The notes beneath the pieces are model-generated. The model was given only the letters and a program-made list of their open reading frames with translations, was not told where the DNA came from and ran no database searches. A program made the translations under genes and the position numbers. From Theristus sp. LFF4_11 (Eukaryota; Nematoda; Chromadorea; Monhysterida; Xyalidae), in contig JASANC010002855.1 of the NCBI GenBank assembly GCA_030248135.1, positions 1 to 64,000 of the forward strand: a DNA stretch of 64,000 nucleotides, written 5' to 3'. Each line of letters starts with the position of its first letter. Within the stretch, counting starts at the first letter, position 1. Of this stretch, positions 15,494 to 26,147 are shown in pieces.

Positions 15494-15506
15494 GTGTCAA
15501 CGTTTT

Positions 15507-16480
15507 CAGGGTTGTCAGTCAATCAATTTTTTACAGTGATTTAAAAAACAAAAATGCCGTTTTTTAATTTGAAAATTTTTTCTCTAATATGTTCTGAGCA
15601 GTAGCGAAAGCGGGACCTTGGACCGGTGTTTGCCAAATTTTCCTGAGGGGGGTGCACTGGAAACAACAAAATCTAATGAGGTAAAAAAAATAAAAAGGGG
15701 GGGGGGATTATAATGGTTGTTGGGGAGGGTGTGTGGTGGAGTGTTTAATTTGAAATTGTAGATAGAAAAGGTTGGGCCGTGCCCCCCCAATGAATATTTT
15801 TTTTTTTTTTTTTTTTGGGGGGGACGTTGTGTTTTGGTTTTTTTTTTTTTTTGTTTTTTTTTTTGGGGGGCCCTGAGGGACAGACACAAACGTCAAGAAA
15901 AATGCAAAAATTACGGTATTTTTGGAAAAAATTGAGATGAGATTGACCACCGTTGAGGGGGGGGGGTGCGATCCCGTGTTTTCTCGCGGAGGGGGGTGGG
16001 GGGAGTCTAGTACCCGTGTCGAGGTAAAGGGGGGTAGGGGGAGGGGGGTACACGGGTATTTGCCCGTGCACGGGCAGGATTTTCGGCTGCGGGGGGGCGC
16101 ACCCCCCACCCCCCCCCGCACTTTCGCTACTGGTTCTGAGAGCCTCAATTTTGGCACAATTTTCTTCGATATTATTATACATTACCTCGTAAAACAGTCA
16201 GCAGTCGATTTTGGACCATTTTACCTACTGATTTTAGGCTTCAACGACTTCTACGATGAAGTTTTTGAGCGTCCCAAAGCTAGGCTTACCATTTCCGATG
16301 CAGATAAGGTGACAATTCGCCTAGCAATCTGAATTTTGAGCGTCTGAGATGCTCCGCTTGCAAGCGCTACATTGTCTGGTTGCTGTTTCATGTCGTGTCG
16401 TCGCGACATCATCAGAATTGATCGATTCAAGCCGGTAAGTTTGTTTTCACTTTAGCTGAAGACAATTAGTGACGTTTTGG
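15507..16480. mobile_element. Third TAGGGTTG-family copy, split by element Z
   Basis: The family body recurs from AGGGTTGTCAG at about 15507 and, after element Z, from AGCCTCAATTTTGGCAC at 16141 through GATGAAGTTTTTGAGCGTCC and CATCAGAATTGATCGA to about 16480. It then breaks at GTTTTGGGG, where a different G-rich sequence (CAGGGGTCGAGCC) begins, probably yet another insertion whose far end I could not find. More diverged than the nested pair. Confidence 0.75.
15599..16132. mobile_element. hAT-like element Z, 534 bp, TSD GTTCTGAG
   Basis: Inverted ends CAGTAGCGAAAG / CTTTCGCTACTG, flanked by GTTCTGAG at 15591-15598 and 16133-16140. The inside is extremely G- or T-homopolymer-rich and non-coding. 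Its ends differ from the TAGGGTTG family, so it is a separate non-autonomous family with the same 8-bp target signature, and it inserted into a copy of that older family. Confidence 0.9.
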
Positions 16481-17264
16481 GGCAGGGGTCGAGCCCGATT
16501 TTTGGCGAATCCGAGGGGGGGGTTTGCCCGGGTGGGGGGGGGGGGGGTACTCCTTAAAAATATGGGTCCGCTGAAATTTTATCGCAGCGCGCTGATTGAT
16601 GGCTCAAATGAAAGCCCTCGTTCTGCTGATCCTGTGTGAGGGTTTTTGAAATTCAGAATTTTGAAGACGTTCTTTGAATTTGAAATTTTCTATTGAGTGC
16701 GTGCGTCTGTGGTAAGCGTGTACAGTGCACTGAATGACTGTATTCATGTGCTTGATGGATACCGTTCACATGATTGCATGAAACACAGTCATACGTCTGA
16801 AGGTAGTGCCCACGGATTACGGTAGCAGTAGTTTTGGGTCTTGCCACGAAGTCTTGTGTCTGTCTTGTGAATAACAGTCGAAACCTTTTAAAAACATGCA
16901 GCATTTTAACAGAATATGTCAAAAATCGATTTTCAAGGGCTACGGTAACTCTGCTGTTGGTCTCCTCGACACGATTTTTCAAATTCCGGTATTCAGTTAA
17001 AATCATGTTTTTTTCACGTCGAAAAAACTAAACTCCACAAACTACGAAATTCCAAAAATTTGCATTGGTCACATGTTAGAAAAAGCTAGAATAGAAACAG
17101 TCAAAAACCAAACCAAACATTGTTTTGAAGAGAAATAACTGTAACCAATCATCGATAAATGTCTGCAGCAAATGAAAGAGAAATATTCAAAAAAATAAGA
17201 TGTTGCAACGAAACACAAAATTTCAATCATTTACAAAACCTTAGAACAATGAACCTGAAGTAAA
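16481..17264. other. G-rich fragment then AT-rich spacer, no gene
   Basis: 16486-16560 is a run of G tracts starting CAGGGGTCGAGCC, probably one end of an element. From 16600 the sequence is ordinary AT-rich spacer and the likely 3' UTR of the channel gene. Open frames at 16653-17031 lack recognisable content. Confidence 0.4.
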
Positions 17265-20200
17265 TCAGTGGTGATCGGCTCTTTTGATTCGATTTTTGTT
17301 GTCGGACCCTTTAGTGTCACGGTGTTTATTATCGTCGCCGACGTCAGCGGGTTTAGCACCGGGACAAAGCCAGCGCAGTGCCAGCTCAATGAACTCTAGA
17401 ACGCTCAGCAACGACAGTCCGCTGTACAGGCCGAGTGTGCCGCCGACACTGGCGAGCAGCGTCGGAAACGTGTACGTCGGGTGCTCAACGATGAGCTCGT
17501 GGTTCAGCTCCTGAACAACGACAACGACTTAGCCTTTTTACAGCTCAGATATCATGGAAAACTCGATTGGCGCTCGGCTTGATGGCGCTTTCCATAAAAG
17601 CATCGCCTAAATTCACGTCTATTCGTTCCTGCGTTCACCCAGGTCTCGCGAACGTGTGCGACCGAGTCGACCATACTCCGTTGAAAACACTGAGAAATCC
17701 ACCAAAGCAAGACTATTTTGTGAATTTCTCAAATTTCACTCTTTCACAAATCCACGACAGCCTTGCAAATTCGGCTTTTTCAGAAATAAAAATTGTCTTC
17801 AAAATTTTTGCAAAAAGGTTCTGAAAAAAGAAATCCGAAACTCAAGTTCCTGAAGAAGCTTCCGGTGGTGTACTCAACTGTAACAGCTGAACTGAATCAT
17901 TGAACAAGAACAAAGAGCTGAACACAAGGTCGACTATTTCCAACATATCTTGTTGTTCAATAGAACGTCATGCTTGTGCAGCAACACACCTCGAAGAACA
18001 CATCGAGCTTGCCGATCATGTTGCGCACGGCGTTGCCGACGTGCCAGAGCACTTTGCGAAGACGCCGCCGCTCCGTGCGATTCATGTTCACCAACGACGC
18101 GAGATCATCGCACGGCAACGCGGCGACGTCACCCTCCAGATGGCTGTTGATCAGCGCGCAGAGATCGCCCGTTTGCGCCGCCCACGCCGGCTGCAAACGC
18201 ACGAGCGCTTGATTTGCGAAAATGATCAAGTGCCATGAGATAGTGAGACTGAAACGTTTTCTGCCGCAGAAGTCCGATACTGAAACTGAGTTCATTTGCG
18301 TGCAAAACGACACATTCATGTGGTCAGCTCGTAATGACCGAGTTTGACCAAAAACTTTACTCTAGCAAGTCTTTTGCTCGGCAGCAACTTACAAACATCA
18401 TCTGAAAGTAATCGTCATTCGGCCAACGGCTGGCACTGGTGCGCTGTTGGTATTGCACCTCTGCGCACGCGCCTGGACACTCGTCGCCACATTTCGTCAG
18501 GGCCTCTCTGGTGACCTGACAATCGTTTAGTTTTTTTCAAGTTAAGGTCCTCCCAGGACGTTTTTAACCATGTGGTACATATGTATGTCAACGATAGCTC
18601 ATTTATCCGAACTTGTCGAAGCGAAATGACGTCATGTGCTCTGAAACATACGCTTGTCATACCACCAGTAGCGCGGACATTCAGTTCGACTGATCTTTTC
18701 ATGTAAACGAACACAAGTAAGGCACGTGAAGGGGTAAATTGAACGACTATGAAATTCTGGATGACGATCGCGCGATCACGAACATTCTCGATGCAGCTGT
18801 TCACGGTGTCGTTCGTCTGGTCGCAAGCGACCTTCGATTGCGCGAACGTGTCCTCGGCTTGCGTCGCGGTCAGCTGCGTCGCGTCAACGCAGTCGCACTG
18901 CACGCCGATCTGATAATGATAGCAGCTCGTGTAGCACGCCAACGTCGTGTAGTTCATGCGGTAGTCGGCGAACCGGTCGCCGAACAGCGTTTGCCAGCTG
19001 CGAAAATGTGTGTTTTCCTGTTTTGTACACCGAATAAACGGAGACAAACCAAACACACGGCAACGACTGTCAGTGACTGTATGATAACCCTGTGATATCT
19101 CCAGCTGTGTTCAGTCAACACTGGGATAAGAGAAAAAAGCCAACAAAATCACCAAAGTTTACCGTTTTGTGAACATTGCAAGTCCCACTCTGAAGACCTT
19201 GCACTCTGTTTGTAACCCAGGAATGGTTTGTTGAACAACAATAACAAGCGGCGCGTCTCATGTGAAATGTTTCTTTAATTTGTGACTGTGCGACAGTACT
19301 GTGTTTTATCAGTGTTGCACTGTTGCTTCGGGGATGGTCGTCTCGAATTAAGGGGCCGAAAGCCGCCAGGCTTAAGTACGGTTGAGTTTATCAGACAAAA
19401 AAAACCATTTATTGAACACTTAACAACACCCTTTCTTTTTAGGGAATTTATATATAAATTTGTTGCCAAATTTGCAGTGTTTTGTGTGTTCACAGTTACT
19501 GTGTTTTATCACAGTGCACTGCACTGTCTTCAGCATGCTAAAAAGGTGTTCGAACACGTGCCCAGTGTCCTGTCCGTCTGGGTGTTCCCGCCTGTTGTCA
19601 AATACTGATGTTGTGGAGCACTTTTAGCTCTGAGACACGCACAGTTCACTAGACGGACAGGACATCGGCGACCGGACACTTTTCTTCGGACATTTGTTTT
19701 AGCGAGGCTGGGATGTTTACAATTTGTAAATGTTGTGCGTGAACGTTGTGGCGCAGTCGGTGTTGTCGTACGGCAGCGGCTGTCGACTGATTTGCTGCTG
19801 TCGTAACGCAACACTGGTGGCCATGCCCGGCGACACGGTGAAGCCGAGCTCGCTCGGAAACGCCACGTACTCTTTCGCATTGATGTACACCTGCAGTCGC
19901 CGTGAAAAGTCGTTCTGTCTTTTGCACTGTGTTGTGTTTCAATAGCACAATGGCACACCTTTTGTTATCACTGAGTGAAGTTAGTGAGCGACGGGTTGAT
20001 TGTGCAAAGTAGGTATGTCCTTTTTTACAAACGTGTCCCACTGAAATGACGTCATGTGCCGCCAAACATGCGCTTGCCGTTCACAGCAAACCAGACTATC
20101 CGTTTAGCCGATTTCTTCCCGTAAACAAATGGTGAATGTCGAATCAGTCACATCAAACTGACATTTTAGTGCCTGTACTTTGACCAACGGGCGTTTTTAG

Positions 20201-22902
20201 AGCAGACTACGTCATTTTAGTCCGGACACGTTTGAATAAATCCACAAAACAATGTATATCTACAGGAAACGCATGTGCTGAATTATGAATTTGTGCAACT
20301 GGGATGAACCCATGAAAACGGAGGTTTGCGAAGCACGGCTCAATGTCAAAATCAGCGCACACACAATTTCTTAACTCGGGCCGTCGACGGCACGAGTCAA
20401 ACGACTATTATACCGTAGATTAGTTGCAATACCCGAAATCCGGTCTCTTGCGTCACCAGCGGCAAGTATTCGTTGATTTCTGCGTACAACGCCAACTGCA
20501 GTCCATAATCGGGTCCGTAGAACGTGGAGTAGTTGGTGTTGTTTACAATGAACGTGTAGCACATTCCAAACACGCTGTGCTCCTGTGTGCAGAAAAACTA
20601 AACTGCTTTGCCTTCTTTGATTTTATAGAAAAAGCGCCGATAATAACACTGCGAATCCAGAGCAATTTTGTACGCCAAAAAGGCTGGGGTCGGTTCGAAA
20701 CTGTATTGTAGATCCTCTGTCTATTCAAGTGCAATGTATTTTATTTATATGAAGGAGAAGGATATTGAAACTGGTCCTGAATTTTATTCTGTTCCCCATT
20801 ATTATTTATCCTAAAAACTTTGTTTATTTTCCCATTTGTGTAATTACTTACCCATTTCACAAAGTCAGCCGGACCGCAATCGTAGCCTTGATAACTGCAA
20901 TCGAGTAGCATTGTGTGCAGCTGATGTCCAACTTCGCTGATGTTCACCTATTGACAAAAACACGAAACATGGGAAAAAACGTCGCGTCAAAAGCGACCCA
21001 AAAAAATACCGTAAAGTCTTGCATATAAGGTTCCTGTCACTTGTAAGACCCCACGTCACACGGCGGGAAATCAAAAAAATTAAATTTTGACTTGGTCGAA
21101 ACCCACACCGTTCATAAGGCCCGGATGGACTTCCTAATCTTCGCTTTCTTAGACCTCCCTCCATTTTTTCAGATTTTTTTGTCTTTGAGTATTGTGGATT
21201 TATTCAAACGTGTCCGGACTAACGTGACGTCATTTTATTTAAAAACGTCCGTTTGTCAAAGTACAGGCACTAAAATTTCAGTTTGGTGTGACTGATTCGA
21301 CATTCACCATTTGTTTACGGGAAGAAATCGGCTAAACGGATAGTCTGGTTTGCTGTGAACGACATGCGCATGTTTTGTGGCACATGACATCATTTCAGTG
21401 GGACACGTTTAAAAAAATAGGCCATAATAACTTGGGTGGTCATCTGCCCATGCATTCTAAACGATTAAATTTGTTAGAACATTGACGCATTCTAGTTTTC
21501 ATCAAAGTGTGTTTCTTCAATTTTGTCCATCGTTTTTTTTGCATAATAAAATTTGTGTGTTTGGTGAGAATTGGGCGAAAGGAGACAAATAAAATTTTTT
21601 AATCGTTTGATTGTTCCAATTTCTTAGTCGAACACTTTACCCTGTCCAAGAACGTTCGACGTCGCATCCAAGTCACAACCTGAGCATGTCCCCCGCGAAT
21701 TCGCTCACGACTTGAACGTCGTCGCGTTTGCGTAAACGCCTGAAAGTTTTTTTTGAAGGAAAAGTTTTATGGAATAAATAATAAGGCAATGTTATGTACA
21801 GTATGGCCGAATAAATAAGGCAGTCTCATTCAAGGGGAGATTAGTCGCAGACTAGGAGTTGTCTTTCTTAATAAGACTAAGATATTCGCCAATAAAGTGT
21901 GCAATGTATAAAGAATGGACAGAATAGCACGAATATTCAATTTATTTTAAGAAACATGCATGTCAAATTTTGCACAGAATTGGGTCTCTGAACGTCTTTT
22001 TTCTTTCATTCAAATTTCGCGCGCTCCTTGCACCCTGAAAAAAGCTGCCATGATTAATCGGCCATGTCATTCCATATTAAAATTTCATCTCATGCCAAAA
22101 GTTCCGTGGTGCTCCGCATGGTTTTTTTCTGCAAGTAAAAGTTTTGGAAAGTTTTTGGCATGGAAGAAACTTTGGCATGACTTTTGGCCTTTTTTAGAGT
22201 GACGTTGAATGTTGCGCTGAATGATACACTGAATACTAGGCATGTTACGCGACTGACTTTCTCACAGTACCTCCAAGGTGGTTTGCTGCTGTTTAGCGAG
22301 CAGTGCAGCCGTGACACCGCGATACGCCTCTTCCATCTTCGACAGACGAAACGGGTTCAGGTTGCACACAGTGACCGCCGGGAACTCAGCATTACGCATG
22401 TACTCAACCTTGACGCCCGTTTGCGTTGGAAAGGCCAGGTATCTTTTGGCAATTACAAACAAACTTGTACTTAACGACGCTTATTTGGTCGAAAAAATAT
22501 CTTTGAACTTGCACGGTCCTTTTTTATAATCTTTCCTTTTCATGTGACAAAAATAAAAGTGATATTATAAAAATACGGATGAACGGTGTACTACGGTGAT
22601 CACAATGTTTTAAAGACGTGAAAAGTGGCATGACCATGGACAGGGTCAGGGACATTTTTTGATCCTGCTACAAACTGCAGACACACCACGACGAGATGAA
22701 CTGATCCGATTTATAAAAAAAAGCAGAAAAGGGCCTACTCAATGACGGTCAGCGTGATCATGTAGCCGCAAAGAGCCCAGGCAGCGCACAAAGCCACCAG
22801 CCATAGCAGACGCCAAAAGTGGCGTGTTCGATAGATGTCGAAGAATCCATGCGCCGACGTGTTTCGGGCAAAAGAGCAAATCAACTGCTTGCGGTGTGAC
22901 AT
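17265..22902 (-). CDS. DEG/ENaC (degenerin-type) cation channel subunit
   Basis: Trimeric amiloride-sensitive-type channel subunit with two membrane segments and a large ectodomain. Exons: 22902-about 22750 (ATG; HGFFDIYRTRHFWRLLW then TM1), about 22450-22271 (FPAVTVCNLNPFRLSKMEEA), 21739-21680, 20947-20852, 20582-20433 (GMCYTFIVNN; GPDYGLQLALY), 19890-19721 (EYVAFPSELGFTVSPG), 18997-18784 (CYTSCYHYQIGVQCDC), 18515-18393 (CGDECPGAC...RWPNDDYF), 18190-17990, 17510-17265 (PTYTFPTLLASVGGTLGLYS then GLS in TM2). All downstream junctions are in phase; the TM1 exon junction near 22750/22450 is not resolved and may hide a small exon. Total about 530 aa, typical for the family. The HG gating motif and the G-x-S filter (GLS) are intact. 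Subfamily and ligand cannot be told from sequence alone. Confidence 0.93.
18540..18725. repeat. Diverged MITE family B relative in a channel intron
   Basis: Shares AATGACGTCATGTG, the following GAAACAT.CGCTTG block and the overall order with 20017-20247, but with many substitutions and no clean ends. It lies in the intron between the exons ending 18784 and starting 18515. Confidence 0.5.
20017..20247 (-). mobile_element. MITE family B, copy 1 (in channel intron)
   Basis: About 230 bp, reverse orientation relative to 21192-21424 and 63678-63910. Ends carry inverted AAACGTGTCC motifs followed by TGACGTCA-like palindromes, and the inside has the conserved TTTGTTTACGGGAAGAAATC. Non-coding. Lies in the intron between exons 20433 and 19890. 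Confidence 0.85.
20995..21140 (+). repeat. ACCGTAAAGTCTTGCATATA repeat, copy 1
   Basis: Begins ACCGTAAAGTCTTGCATATA and includes a reversed GGCGGGAAATC...AAATTTT block. The same start recurs at 44100 and, reversed, at 36774. Probably another MITE family; inside a channel intron. Confidence 0.6.
21192..21424 (+). mobile_element. MITE family B, copy 2 (in channel intron)
   Basis: About 233 bp from TTGTGGATTTATTCAAACG to TTTAAAAAAATAGGCC. Nearly identical to the copy at 63678-63910, and the reverse of 20017-20247. Same AAACGTGTCC ends and internal TTTGTTTACGGGAAGAAATC. Confidence 0.88.
21797..22070 (+). repeat. ACAGTATGGCCGAATAAATA repeat, copy 1
   Basis: Shares TACAGTATGGCCGAATAAAT, AGGAGTTGTCTTT, CTGAACGTCTTTTTTCTTT and CTGAAAAAAGCTGCCATG, in that order, with 23040-23222. 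A fragment of the start appears reversed at 62239-62325. Non-coding dispersed repeat in a channel intron. Confidence 0.75.
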
Positions 22903-23039
22903 TATAGTTATGTGATTTAAAAAAAATATTTTTAAATTTTTTTAACAAGTTCTGCAGTCTATATTGGTGTGTCTATGTCGGTCTGTTGATTGATTGTGAT
23001 TATGATTGAAGCTGAAATTTTAATTCTGTGCAATTTGAT

Positions 23040-23222
23040 TACAGTATGGCCGAATAAATAGGCAGTCCATAAGGAGGATAAGATAGGAGTTGTCTTTTTA
23101 AAAATGAGAAAAAGATTATCGGTTTAAAAAACGCGTCAAATTTGGCACACAATTTTAATTCTGAACGTCTTTTTTCTTTTTAAATGCACACTGAAAAAAG
23201 CTGCCATGTTTAACCGGCCATA
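23040..23222 (+). repeat. ACAGTATGGCCGAATAAATA repeat, copy 2
   Basis: A shorter copy of the 21797-22070 repeat, upstream of the channel gene, with an internal deletion relative to that copy. Confidence 0.75.
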
Positions 23223-23672
23223 CCGTACAAACAACACCGAATGAATATGATCAAAAATAAAAATCAAGACCCAAATTTTTGGATTCGTGTAATGTCCCAT
23301 TATAACCTCCCCACAATCTCGGCTATTGCGAACTGTGTTGTGGATGAGGCGTGCTGTGGAGCACTTACTAATGGCTAGACTACTCTTTTAATTAGTGGTC
23401 AGCTACTTTCTTATCATTGGATGCGCTTGCGCGTAAAAGCGTTGTTTTCGTATTCTTCTGTGCCACTCTAATAACTCTGCTATTTTCGTATAACTGCTAT
23501 TTTTGTGCTGTCTTCTGTTTCGATAACCCGACAATAAAAATAAAAAATAAACGTTCATAGCTAAAATCAAACAATTTTTCGACCAGAGCCGTGCGTCACT
23601 TTTGGGAAGTTTGAAAAGTGACGTCGGGTTCATACGGCTATGCCCGGCCGCCCGGCACGCCTTCCTTCACAC

Positions 23673-23803
23673 CTGACGTATGCAGACGTACGTCGACGTC
23701 AAGTATGATGAACGAACGCGAATTCTAAAATGATACGGCACGTCACTTAAGGATTTTACGTTTGTTTACCTGACGTACGTCGATGTACGTTTGCATACGT
23801 CAG
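23673..23803. repeat. Inverted-repeat pair with CTGACGTA ends
   Basis: The left arm (CTGACGTATGCAGACGTACG) is matched in reverse by the right arm ending GTTTGCATACGTCAG, with about 70 bp between. Arms of about 30 bp rich in ACGT suggest a small palindromic MITE. A loosely similar CG-rich inverted block is at 41120-41335. Confidence 0.6.
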
Positions 23804-24378
23804 TTATAAACGGGCCTTCAAGGGTTTACAAATTATAAATAGTGGTTTTATGAATTGTGGTTATAAATTATTGCGTTTTACAGAAAAGAGTTCACACGTT
23901 TGCTTGATCCGAAAACGTTTGCCAAGCGCGCGTCAGTTTGTTGTTTCGTACAAAACCCTTTGAATGGAGTCAATTATGGCTATGAATAAATCAGCACACG
24001 GTAACACGACCATGGTAATGATTGTCACCTAGCACGCTATAAATACAATGTATCTTTTGTGCTTATCATCTATACTACTAATTTATTCCTATGACTCGTA
24101 TTATACCATCGCGGAATCAAGCATGCTTTTGTGAAAATTAGCCAACAAAACCGCCTTGATTTAGCCGTTCATTCATTATTGTAGTTTTCGAACATGTGCA
24201 ATGTATTTATTTCTGCAGACCATAATTGCACGATTCAGAACTAGAAAATTCAACAAACAAGCACCATAAAACAGTGCACCAATTAGAAAACGTTACACAA
24301 CGTGTGTGCAACATTATTTTCTAAAATGAGCGGCGATAGTGTGAAGTGTGAAGTGTGCGGCGATTTAAAAATAGTGTG

Positions 24379-24564
24379 AAGGCGGAAACACCATTTAGTT
24401 GTTCGTCCGTACACACAAACGTCGTTCTAAATCCCGTACGCAAACTAATCGTGTCCGTAATGCATTAAGATAGCACACACGACACGATTTCTAAATCGCG
24501 TGGCCATTTTTTACGTGTCGTGTCCGTGTGTACGCACAAAAAACTAATTGCTAAACGCGCCTTA
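24379..24564 (-). mobile_element. MITE family C, copy 2
   Basis: Reverse-complement copy of 6731-6920, from AAGGCGGAAACACCATTTAG to GCTAAACGCGCCTT, with few differences. Non-coding. Both copies lie outside genes. Confidence 0.82.
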
Positions 24565-24971
24565 AGAGAAGCAAACTAAATTGATGTGAAAACTCTCCAA
24601 AGGAAATTCTGCTGCTGCTACAGACAGCAAACTGCACTTAAACCTCCTGAGAAAGCATTCGACAAATGTTGGTACTGTAAATGTTAGCCCTTTCTAACAC
24701 TTCAAATCGTCGTGTTCATAGCAAAAGTACCATGTCAATTTTCCATATTTCATGCAATCAGTGTAAAAGTTTTGTGGAAGATCATAAAAATTGACAGAAA
24801 TTAATGGCGTCGGCATTTTCTCACGCGTTTTTGGGTAAACAATTCACTTCTAAACGTTTCTTCTCACTCTATCGACTCTATGGCATGCTAACATATACGT
24901 GCTCAATTTGTTCGGCAACTCAAGCGTGATAACAAAAATGACGTGGTGCTTTATGCGGTGAACACGACTAC

Positions 24972-26147
24972 TCAAATTGTCTTAATTTTCTCCTCGATGT
25001 GTTTTACGGTGAACTTGATCCATTCGTCCAACGAGATCGCGCCATCGCCGTTCTCGTCCATCGCCTTGAACTGTTTCGTTCGTGCCGCGAGTCGCGCGTC
25101 AACGCTGCCGTACATCTCCGAGTTCAACGGCGCCAGACCAAATTGGCGTGGCGCCTCCGCGGCCGCATCGATCATTCGGTCGAACTCGACCTGCCCGTGT
25201 GTTTCTGTTGTCCTTGTGTGTTTTTCATTGATGCAGTTGCAAAAAATATGGATGTTCTGAGCGTGTAGAAGATGGTACATTATGGCTACACGAATTTGTT
25301 ACAGAATTTGTCGACAGAATTCCCAGAAAAGCTTGCTTCACCATGCAATAGCACTGTAAATCAAACTACACGCGTTCTTTTATGCGGGATTTCCAAGAAA
25401 CCATGATGCTTTACTATGCAATACAGTAGCATCAATTATTTCAGCAAAACAGTAAGACTGGTTTTCGCAAGCACAAAAAAGATATGCATGTTTGTGAGCT
25501 ATAAACGCTACCGGATTGATTGCGCCATCCCAGTCGGCATCGGCAGCCATGAAACACTTCACCAAAAATTCATACAGCTCACGACGTTGGTTCGATCGCG
25601 GGTCTTTCATCGCCTTTCAAACGCAAATCCAATTGCAGTAAAAAAACCTTTTGGTTCTGGACAAATCAAACAAAAAGCATGGAAACAAATGAAATAAGAT
25701 TATCCCATAAACAAGACCCGTCTCTCACTTACATATGCAAGAGACGTCTCTAACATATGCAAGAACAGCCTCTCACATATATAAGAACCGTCTTTCACTC
25801 ATACAAAGAGCCGTCTCTTATAGATCACATATGCAAGCGCCGTCTCTTACAAATGCAAGAACTTGTCTCTCAATGTAAGAGCCGTCTCTTACATATGCAA
25901 GAGCTGTCTCTCAATGTAAGAGCCGTCTCTTACATATGCAAGATCCGTCTCTTGCATATGCAACAGCTGTCTCTCACATACATTGTGTGCAAGACCAGTC
26001 GGCACTGCTATATCCGTCTCTACTCAGATCAAAGAACCGAGTGAACGAAAGACTTGAACCAGTCATTTTATATCAACCGCGGGAGAAAGGGTAAAGACTC
26101 ACCGCTTTGATAAAGAATACGAAATCGTCTTTTGATTTAAAATCCAT
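24972..26147 (-). CDS. Small EF-hand calcium-binding protein
   Basis: Three exons: 26147-26103 (ATG, MDFKSKDDFVFFIKA, strong GTGAGT donor), 25613-25512 (EF-hand ADADWDGAINP), 25190-24972 (EF-hand DENGDGAISLDEWIKF, ending KIKTI and TGA). All phase 0, 121 aa. The first loop bridges the exon 2/3 junction (AINP then VEFDRMID). The MDFKSK start and the RxFGLAPLN..MYG stretch between the hands recall an invertebrate family of small two-EF-hand proteins, but I do not recall an experimentally defined function. The acceptor of exon 2 (GAAAG) is weak and could be off by a codon. A minisatellite fills most of intron 1. Confidence 0.85.
25715..26040 (+). repeat. Minisatellite, imperfect unit about 22-27 bp
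   Basis: At least a dozen imperfect units of the form (A)GAGCCGTCTCTTACATATGC, lying entirely in intron 1 of the EF-hand gene. Units vary in length by loss or gain of the ACATATGCAA segment. No spacers of constant length and no flanking genes of a CRISPR system, so it is a plain tandem repeat. Confidence 0.9.

Larger units (their letters stand above)
22903..24971. other. Spacer between the channel and EF-hand genes
   Basis: Holds the repeats at 23040-23222, 23673-23803 and 24379-24564, otherwise AT-rich sequence without a recognised exon. The channel promoter should lie just right of 22902. Nothing else was supported. Confidence 0.5.

Noticed and set aside
15584..16332. Pro- and Lys-rich frames around 15.6-16.3 kb
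   Set aside because: Produced by homopolymer tracts inside element Z; they cross its target duplications.
21680..21739. Alternative frame of the small channel exon (RLRKRDDVQVVSEF)
   Set aside because: It looks attractive but does not agree in phase with the well-supported exons on both sides, whereas the phase-0 reading does.
25715..26040. CRISPR-like array
   Set aside because: Units are directly adjacent and vary in length; no unique spacers, eukaryotic intron context.
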